In this document: one piece after another, positions 59,618 through 64,000 of the stretch
Position numbering within the stretch: position 1 is the stretch's first letter
How the letters are laid out: each line of letters begins with the position of its first letter
Assembly: GCF_017968845.1 (NCBI RefSeq)
Contig: NZ_CP072876.1
Location: forward strand, 2,170,001 to 2,234,000
Source: Microbacterium sp. NIBRBAC000506063
Lineage (GTDB): Bacteria; Actinomycetota; Actinomycetes; Actinomycetales; Microbacteriaceae
Direction of reading: 5' to 3'
Length of the DNA stretch: 64,000 nucleotides
Position numbers and translations under genes: made by a program
The notes under the pieces: model-generated
The model's database searches: none
Seen by the model: the letters and a program-made list of their open reading frames with translations, nothing else
What the model was told of the DNA's origin: nothing

Positions 59618-59886
59618 ATGGCACTGGAAGCAGACGTCAAGAAGGCGATCATCGAAGAGTACGCGACGCACCCCGGTGACACCGGATCCCCGAGGTGCAG
59701 GTCGCAATGCTGACGCAGCGCATCAAGGACCTCACCGAGCACCTCAAGGAGCACAAGCACGACCACCACTCGCGTCGTGGGCTCTTTCTGCTCGTCGGTC
59801 AGCGCCGTCGTCTGCTCGGCTACCTCCAGGACATCGACATCGAGCGCTACCGCTCTCTTATTGAGCGTTTGGGCCTGCGCCGCTAG
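59618..59886 (+). CDS. rpsO: 30S ribosomal protein S15
   Basis: Primary 16S rRNA-binding protein of the central domain. 89 residues once repaired, the standard S15 length. [66 protein letters not shown] is canonical, with the conserved GDTGSPE and HxxDHHSRR rRNA contacts. One C is missing at 59688-59691 in GSPE. pnp, which usually follows, is not in the window; a strong terminator and a leftward gene follow instead. Confidence 0.97.
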
Positions 59887-59900
59887 GCGAAGGCTGCCTT

Positions 59901-59938
59901 CCGGTTGCTGAGCAGCGACCGGAGGGAGCGTGTCGAAG
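59901..59938. repeat. GTTGAGCGAG-family repeat copy
   Basis: CCGGTTGCTGAGCAGCGACC...GTGTCGAAG, a diverged member of the family, just after rpsO. The rest of 59939-60003 shows nothing else. Confidence 0.55.
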
Positions 59939-60003
59939 TACGAGCGCCTCGGACTCCGCCGATAAGGCACCGACCAGCGTTCAATCGCGCAAAACATTCT
60001 TGA

Positions 60004-60030
60004 GAAGGCCGCCCCGGTGGGGCGGCCTTC
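60004..60030 (+). terminator. rpsO terminator
   Basis: GAAGGCCGCCCC and its exact complement with a three-base loop, followed by GTCATT. Clear intrinsic-type hairpin. Confidence 0.85.
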
Positions 60031-60070
60031 GTCATTCCCGGCGTCAAGCCATAGATGCAGAGCTGCTCCA

Positions 60071-60109
60071 CGGATGTCGGAGACCCGCCGGAGGAATCTC
60101 CGACATCCG
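60071..60109. repeat. Inverted repeat, possible terminator of the oxygenase gene
   Basis: CGGATGTCGGAGA and TCTCCGACATCCG (perfect 13 bases) around a 13-base loop, 50 bases past the stop of the leftward oxygenase gene. No T run. The gap 60031-60159 holds no gene I can support. Confidence 0.45.
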
Positions 60110-60159
60110 CAGGAACTCCCTGCATCCGTGGCGACACGCGGCGGTACAGGGCTGGTGCC

Positions 60160-61161
60160 TCAGACGGATGCCGCCACAAGGTCGGGGTGGTGAATGGCGG
60201 CGACGTTCGGGTGGGCGCGGAGGCGGTAGCGGAGGGCGTTCTCGCCGTACACTCCGTCGATCGGGTTCGAGGACTCATCGCCCACACCGCGGGCCTGGGC
60301 CTTCAGGTCGGCGGGCAGCTCGATGACCGGGACCTGTGCGTTCAGCGCCGGGTTGAAGAAGAACGGCACGGAGATGCGATCCTGCGGAGCCCGGGGGAGA
60401 CGACCCTGTGGTTGGTCGCCTTCAAGTATCCGCCGGTCGCATACTCGAGCATCTCCCCGATGTTGACGACGAAGGTGCCCTCGATCGACGGTGCATCCAC
60501 CCATGCGCCGTCGCGCTCGACCTGCAGTCCGCCCTTGCCCGGTTCGACCCACAGGAGCGTCAGGACGCCGCCGTCCTTGTGGGCGCCCACCCCTGCTGGG
60601 GCTCCGGCGCGTCGGTTCCCGGGTAGCGTACGATCTTGACCAGCGTGGCCGGGTCCTCGAAGCTGGCGTCGAAGTGCGACTCAGGTGCCCCAGCGCCAGC
60701 GCCCAGCTGCGCAGCAGCTTGCGGGCGACGCCGCTGAGCTGATCGAACCACTCCTCGACCACTTCGCGCAGCTCTGGCTGTGCATCGGGCCAGAGGTTCG
60801 GCCCGGTGAGCCGGTTGTATGTGGCGCCGCCGGAGACGGGTGCTCGTTCTGGCCCGATGTCGATCTGCTCACGCCAGTCGACCTTGCCTTGGGTGAGTTC
60901 TCCGCCCGTGCGGGTGTAGCCGCGGAACTGGGGGCTCTTCACGTTCTCGATCGCGAGCTTCTCGGCCTCGGGCAGATCGAAGAACGCGCGTGCGACGGCG
61001 TGCAGCCGCTCGAAGAGCTCCGGCGGCACGCCGGTGCCGGTGAGGTAGAAGAAGCCGACCTCATGGGTGGCGGTGCGCAGCTCGGAACGGAAGCGGGCGG
61101 CGGCTTCGTCTCCCTGGTCGAGGAGGGACAGATCGAGAACGGGAAGGTCTGGTGTGGACAT
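60160..61161 (-). CDS. Isopenicillin-N-synthase-like 2-oxoglutarate/Fe(II) oxygenase
   Basis: 334 residues repaired. N-terminal DIOX_N (VPVLDLSLLDQGDEAAARFRSEL..., HEVGFFYLTGTGVPPELFERLHAVARAFFDLP) and the Fe(II)/2OG core: HKDGGVLTLLW (H-x-D), NIGEMLEYATGGYLKATNHRVV (distal His) and RISVPFFFNP (R-x-S for 2OG). Substrate unknown; no biosynthetic cluster is nearby. Three one-base losses: 60390-60392, 60590-60593 and 60688-60691. ATG 61161 supported by a TAGCCT box (61168-61173). Confidence 0.88.
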   Translation of the reverse strand: MSTPDLPVLDLSLLDQGDEAAARFRSELRTATHEVGFFYLTGTGVPPELFERLHAVARAFFDLPEAEKLAIENVKSPQFRGYTRTGGELTQGKVDWREQIDIGPERAPVSGGATYNRLTGPNLWPDAQPELREVVEEWFDQLSGVARKLLRSWALALGHLSRTSTPASRTRPRWSRSYATREPTRRSPSRGGRPQGRRRPDAPVGRTGQGRTAGRARRRMGGCTVDRGHLRRQHRGDARVCDRRILEGDQPQGRLPRAPQDRISVPFFFNPALNAQVPVIELPADLKAQARGVGDESSNPIDGVYGENALRYRLRAHPNVAAIHHPDLVAASV

Positions 61162-61167
61162 GACACG

Positions 61168-61173
61168 AGGCTA
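61168..61173 (-). promoter_or_regulatory. -10 box TAGCCT, leaderless promoter of the oxygenase
   Basis: TAGCCT on the minus strand, six bases before the ATG at 61161. Confidence 0.55.
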
Positions 61174-61261
61174 AGCGACTCCGGAGCCCGATTCGCGCCA
61201 TGTTTCACCCGGAATCCGGCTTTGTTACGAAGCGCCGGGACGGGGCTCGTGCCGGTCCGGC

Positions 61262-62392
61262 TCACCCTGAGCGGCGAGATCCGGTGGGGTCGCTGCGGCG
61301 CTCCTCGCGTGCGGCCAGGGCAGGGTCGGCGAACAGCCACGCGGGTCGCGGCTCGATGAGCGGCCGGAACACGGCCCGCACGGGCCTGGACGCCAGAGCG
61401 AGCGTGATGAGCACGGAGACGACGATCATCGCCGGCAGCCAGAGCCACGTCGGCTCGAGATAGTGGTGCACGCCGGTCTGCCTCATCGGATAGATCACGA
61501 AGGAGTGCAGCAGGTAGACGTACATCGTGTACTGACCGAGCGTCGTCCACCACTGCTTCCGGCGCGGGATGATGATGAAGAACGCCAACGACAGCACGAG
61601 GGCGACGGCGATCTGCAGCAGCCGGATGCCACCGGCCCACCACTCGAAGGCGCCCACCGCCTCATAGGACTGGGCGTAGAAGAACCAGCGGACCAGGTCC
61701 ACGTCCTGCCAGGTGTCCACCCAGAACCACATCACCCAGCCGGCCATGCCGAAGGTGAGGACGGCGAGACCGCGCAGCCACCACGGCCGACGGTCCATCA
61801 GCCGGAAGCGTTCGATGATGTCGTGCTCGCGCAGCCACCAGCCGAGCGTGAAGAAGGGCAGGAGTCCGAGGGTGCGGGCCAGGGAGAAGGTCTGGTCGAC
61901 GTTGGTGAGGTAGCCGACCGCGACCGAGGCCATGACGGTCCAGAGCAGGGGCCACCGCAGCAGCGCGAGGTAGGGGAGCACGAGCCGGAAGATGCCGAGC
62001 GCGAGGAGGAACCACAGGGTCCACGAGGGCTTGGTGAGGTTGGGATCGGCATTGCCCTCGACGAGCCACCGGGTCAGCGTCCACAGCATCTCGAAGATGA
62101 CGTAGGGGAGGATGATGTCGGTGATGATCCTCGCCATCTGGCGCTTGGTGAGCGCGCCCGCCTTGGAGAAGTAGCCCGAGATGAGGGCGAAGGCCGGCAT
62201 GTGGAAGGCGTACAGCAGCAGGTACAGCGCCATGCTGACATCGGAGTCGAGCGTGAGGCGCTGGATGGCGTGGCCGGTGACGACGAGGGTGATGCAGGCG
62301 AAGCGGGCGTTGTCCCAGAAGGGCACTCGGCGGGTGGCGCGCCGCATGGGCCCGGTGACGGGACCTGCGGGCGTGCGGGCGGCATTGCTCAT
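61262..62392 (-). CDS. Acyltransferase-3 family membrane protein
   Basis: 376 residues, intact, about ten helices. Starts RRVPFWDNARFACITLVVTGHAIQRL (the D-x-R-x-x-A and catalytic His region of acyltransferase 3), then DVSMALYLLLYAFHMPAFALISGYFSK (FHMPxFxxISGY), and WLREHDIIERF in a cytoplasmic loop. Such proteins O-acylate cell-surface sugars or other exported molecules; target unknown. ATG 62392 from a TACGCT box. The gap to the oxygenase start (61162-61261) holds only that promoter and short GC stems. Confidence 0.87.
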   Translation of the reverse strand: MSNAARTPAGPVTGPMRRATRRVPFWDNARFACITLVVTGHAIQRLTLDSDVSMALYLLLYAFHMPAFALISGYFSKAGALTKRQMARIITDIILPYVIFEMLWTLTRWLVEGNADPNLTKPSWTLWFLLALGIFRLVLPYLALLRWPLLWTVMASVAVGYLTNVDQTFSLARTLGLLPFFTLGWWLREHDIIERFRLMDRRPWWLRGLAVLTFGMAGWVMWFWVDTWQDVDLVRWFFYAQSYEAVGAFEWWAGGIRLLQIAVALVLSLAFFIIIPRRKQWWTTLGQYTMYVYLLHSFVIYPMRQTGVHHYLEPTWLWLPAMIVVSVLITLALASRPVRAVFRPLIEPRPAWLFADPALAAREERRSDPTGSRRSG

Positions 62393-62398
62393 CGTTCG

Positions 62399-62404
62399 AG
62401 CGTA
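62399..62404 (-). promoter_or_regulatory. -10 box TACGCT, leaderless promoter of the acyltransferase
   Basis: TACGCT on the minus strand, six bases before the ATG at 62392. Confidence 0.5.
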
Positions 62405-62498
62405 CTCGCCGGGAATAATGATGGCGGGGAGCCGTTGCAACAGATACATTCACTTGCATAAATATCGGATGCCGCAGCATCCGAGAGCGGAGAACACG

Positions 62499-63720
62499 AT
62501 GACCGAGAACACCCCTCGGGCGGCATGCAGTTCGGCCTCTTCAGCGTGAGCGACATCACGCAGGACCCGACCACCGGCTACACCCCAGCGAGGCCGAGAA
62601 GATCCGTGACGCCGTGACGATCGCGAAGCACGCCGAAGAGGCGGGGCTGGACGTCTTCGCCCTGGGCGAGCACCACAACCCGCCGTTCTGGTCCTCGTCG
62701 CCCACGACGGCCCTCGCCTACGTCGCGGCGCAGACCGAGCGGCTCATCGTCTCCACCGCGACGACCCTCATCACGACCAACGACCCGGTCAAGATCGCCG
62801 AGGACTACGCGATGCTCCAGCATCTCGCCGGCGGCCGCGTCGACCTCATGCTGGGGCGCGGGAACACCGGCCCCGTGTACCCCTGGTTCGGACAGGACAT
62901 CCGGCAGGGGCTGCCGCTCGCGATCGAGAACTACGCGCTGCTGCACAAGCTGTGGCGCGAGGACGTCGTCGACTGGGAGGGCAAGTTCCGCACCCCGCTC
63001 TCGGGCTTCACCTCGACCCCGCGTCCGCTCGACGGTGTGGCCCCTTCGTCTGGCACGGCTCGATCCGCACGCCCGAGATCGCGGAGCAGGCCGCCTACTA
63101 CGGCGACGGCTTCTTCGCGAACAACATCTTCTGGCCCTCCGAGCACTACCAGCGCCTCATCACCCTCTACCGCGAGCGCTACGCCCACTACGGCCACGGC
63201 ACCCCCGAACAGGCGATCGTGGGCCTGGGCGGCCAGGTGTTCATGAGCAAGAACTCGCAGGACGCCGTGAAGGAGTTCCGCCCCTACTTCGACAACGCCC
63301 CCGTCTACGGGCACGGACCGAGCATGGAGGACTTCACGAAGATGACGCCGCTGACGGTCGGGTCCCGCAGGAGGTCATCGACCGTTACGCGGGCATGCGC
63401 GACCTGTTCGGTGACTACCAGCGTCAGCTGTTCCTCCTCGACCACGCCGGGCTCCCGCTGAAGACGGTGCTCGAGCAGATCGACCTCCTCGGGGCCGAGG
63501 TCGTGCCGGTCCTGCGCAAGGAGCTGGCCACGGACCGTCCGGCATCCGTCCCGACGCCCCGACACACGCCGCCCGCGTGAAGGCGGCCTACGGCGACGGA
63601 CCCGCTCGCGAGGCGCGCCCGCGCGCGAACCGCGGCGACAACCTCACCGTCGGGACCCCGTATCAGGACACACCCTCGGCGCCCGGCGCCGCCTTCGGCG
63701 CGGTGAAGGAAGGGGCATGA
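62499..63720 (+). CDS. LLM-class flavin-dependent monooxygenase (CE1758-like)
   Basis: 408 residues repaired. Luciferase-like TIM barrel using FMNH2: MQFGLFSVSDITQDPTTGYTPSEAEKIRD, GLDVFALGEHHNPPFWSSSP, TTLITTNDPVKIAEDYAMLQHLAGGRVDLMLGRGN, VWHGSIRTPEIAEQAAYYGDGFFANNIFWP and a C-terminal DLFGDYQRQLFLLDHAGLPLKTVLEQIDLLG. Five frame breaks, the most of any gene here: 62518-62520 (G), 62583-62586 (C), 63041-63044 (C), 63364-63366 (C) and about 63553 (G). The last restores a 60-residue tail ending AVKEGA and overlapping the next gene. A flavin reductase follows directly, the usual pairing. Substrate unknown. Confidence 0.88.
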
Positions 63721-64000
63721 TCATGCAGGAACGCCGCATCGCCGTCATCTCGGCCGGGCTCTCCAGCCCTTCCTCGACCCGGATGCTCGCCGATCGCCTC
63801 GCACAGGCGACGGCCGACCGGCTCGTCGCCTCAGGAGTCGAGGTCGCGGCCGACACCTTCGAGCTGCGCGACTACGCGCACGACATCACGAACAACATGC
63901 TCACCGGCTTCGCGCCGGCGGAGCTGGAGTCGATGATCAACACCGTCGTCTCGGCTGACGCGCTCATCGTCGTGACCCCGATCTTCTCCACGAGCTACTC
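63717..64000 (+). CDS. NADPH-dependent FMN reductase (CE1759-like), 3' end outside window
   Basis: First 94 residues only. Flavodoxin-like start ERRIAVISAGLSSPSSTRMLADRLAQATADRL (the S-x-x-S-S-T phosphate-binding turn), then ELRDYAHDITNNMLTGFAPAELESMINTVVSADALIVVTPIFSTSY (TPIFSTSY flavin contact). Supplies reduced FMN to the monooxygenase encoded just upstream. ATG 63717 overlaps that gene's TGA (ATGA); ATG 63723 is an alternative. Confidence 0.88.
   Translation, partial: MIMQERRIAVISAGLSSPSSTRMLADRLAQATADRLVASGVEVAADTFELRDYAHDITNNMLTGFAPAELESMINTVVSADALIVVTPIFSTSY

Noticed and set aside
60055-60159. Small rightward ORF starting at 60055
   Set aside because: Composed of the inverted repeat at 60071-60109 and antisense of the oxygenase; no ribosome site.

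Overview
The window is high-GC actinobacterial DNA, most likely Microbacterium or a close Microbacteriaceae relative. The evidence is very high G+C at codon position 3, many GTG starts, leaderless promoters, a DUF222/HNH (13E12-type) gene, and dispersed CGGTCGTTGAGCGAG and CCCTGAGC..GTCGAAGGG repeats. I recognise 58 protein genes, one leader-peptide ORF, one tRNA-Cys and one IS982-family element.

Layout. 1-2321: small membrane protein and the M50 site-2 protease. 2340-4491: two tandem DGPF/YCII genes and an ECF42-type sigma factor. 4725-6762: a fused anthranilate/ADIC synthase (TrpE-TrpG, PhzE order) behind a tryptophan attenuator. 6805-10464: ispG with a VOC protein, a phosphotransferase, an AlaX-like editing hydrolase and an NTF2-like protein. 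10632-16499: large secreted subtilase, lipoprotein, GNAT, DUF222/HNH. 16697-20672: isocitrate lyase, MBL hydrolase, pyroglutamyl peptidase, PEP-mutase family protein. 20804-26429: lipoprotein, proS, LOG protein, AGCS symporter. 26605-31248: nusA-ylxR-infB-rbfA. 31358-35199: LuxR regulator, mutY, lipoprotein. 35239-39020: truB, membrane proteins, IS982 element, ribF. 39288-43606: deoR-deoC-aldehyde dehydrogenase operon. 43700-54868: tRNA-Cys, lipoprotein, SNF2 helicase, pfkA, oligopeptidase B, PiT phosphate transporter, phosphodiesterase, aspA, DUF4190 protein. 54947-64000: FAH-family hydrolase, PrsW protease, FKBP, MFS exporter, DUF167, rpsO, non-haem iron oxygenase, acyltransferase, flavin monooxygenase and an FMN reductase cut by the window edge.

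The backbone rip - ispG - proS - nusA-ylxR-infB-rbfA - truB - ribF - rpsO keeps the order known in other actinobacteria. Here it is opened up by blocks of metabolic and accessory genes. No rimP lies before nusA and no pnp follows rpsO inside the window.

Two genome-wide features matter for reading the annotation. First, 36 of 58 protein genes carry single-base frame breaks (54 in all). Nearly all are one G or C missing from a short G/C run, and they hit essential genes (infB, proS, nusA, rpsO, pfkA). I treat these as sequence errors, give the full reconstructed span for each gene, and name the break. Every reconstructed span becomes divisible by three. Second, about twenty genes have a TANNNT -10 box about 6 bases before the start codon, the arrangement of leaderless transcripts. 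This spacing decides several start codons.
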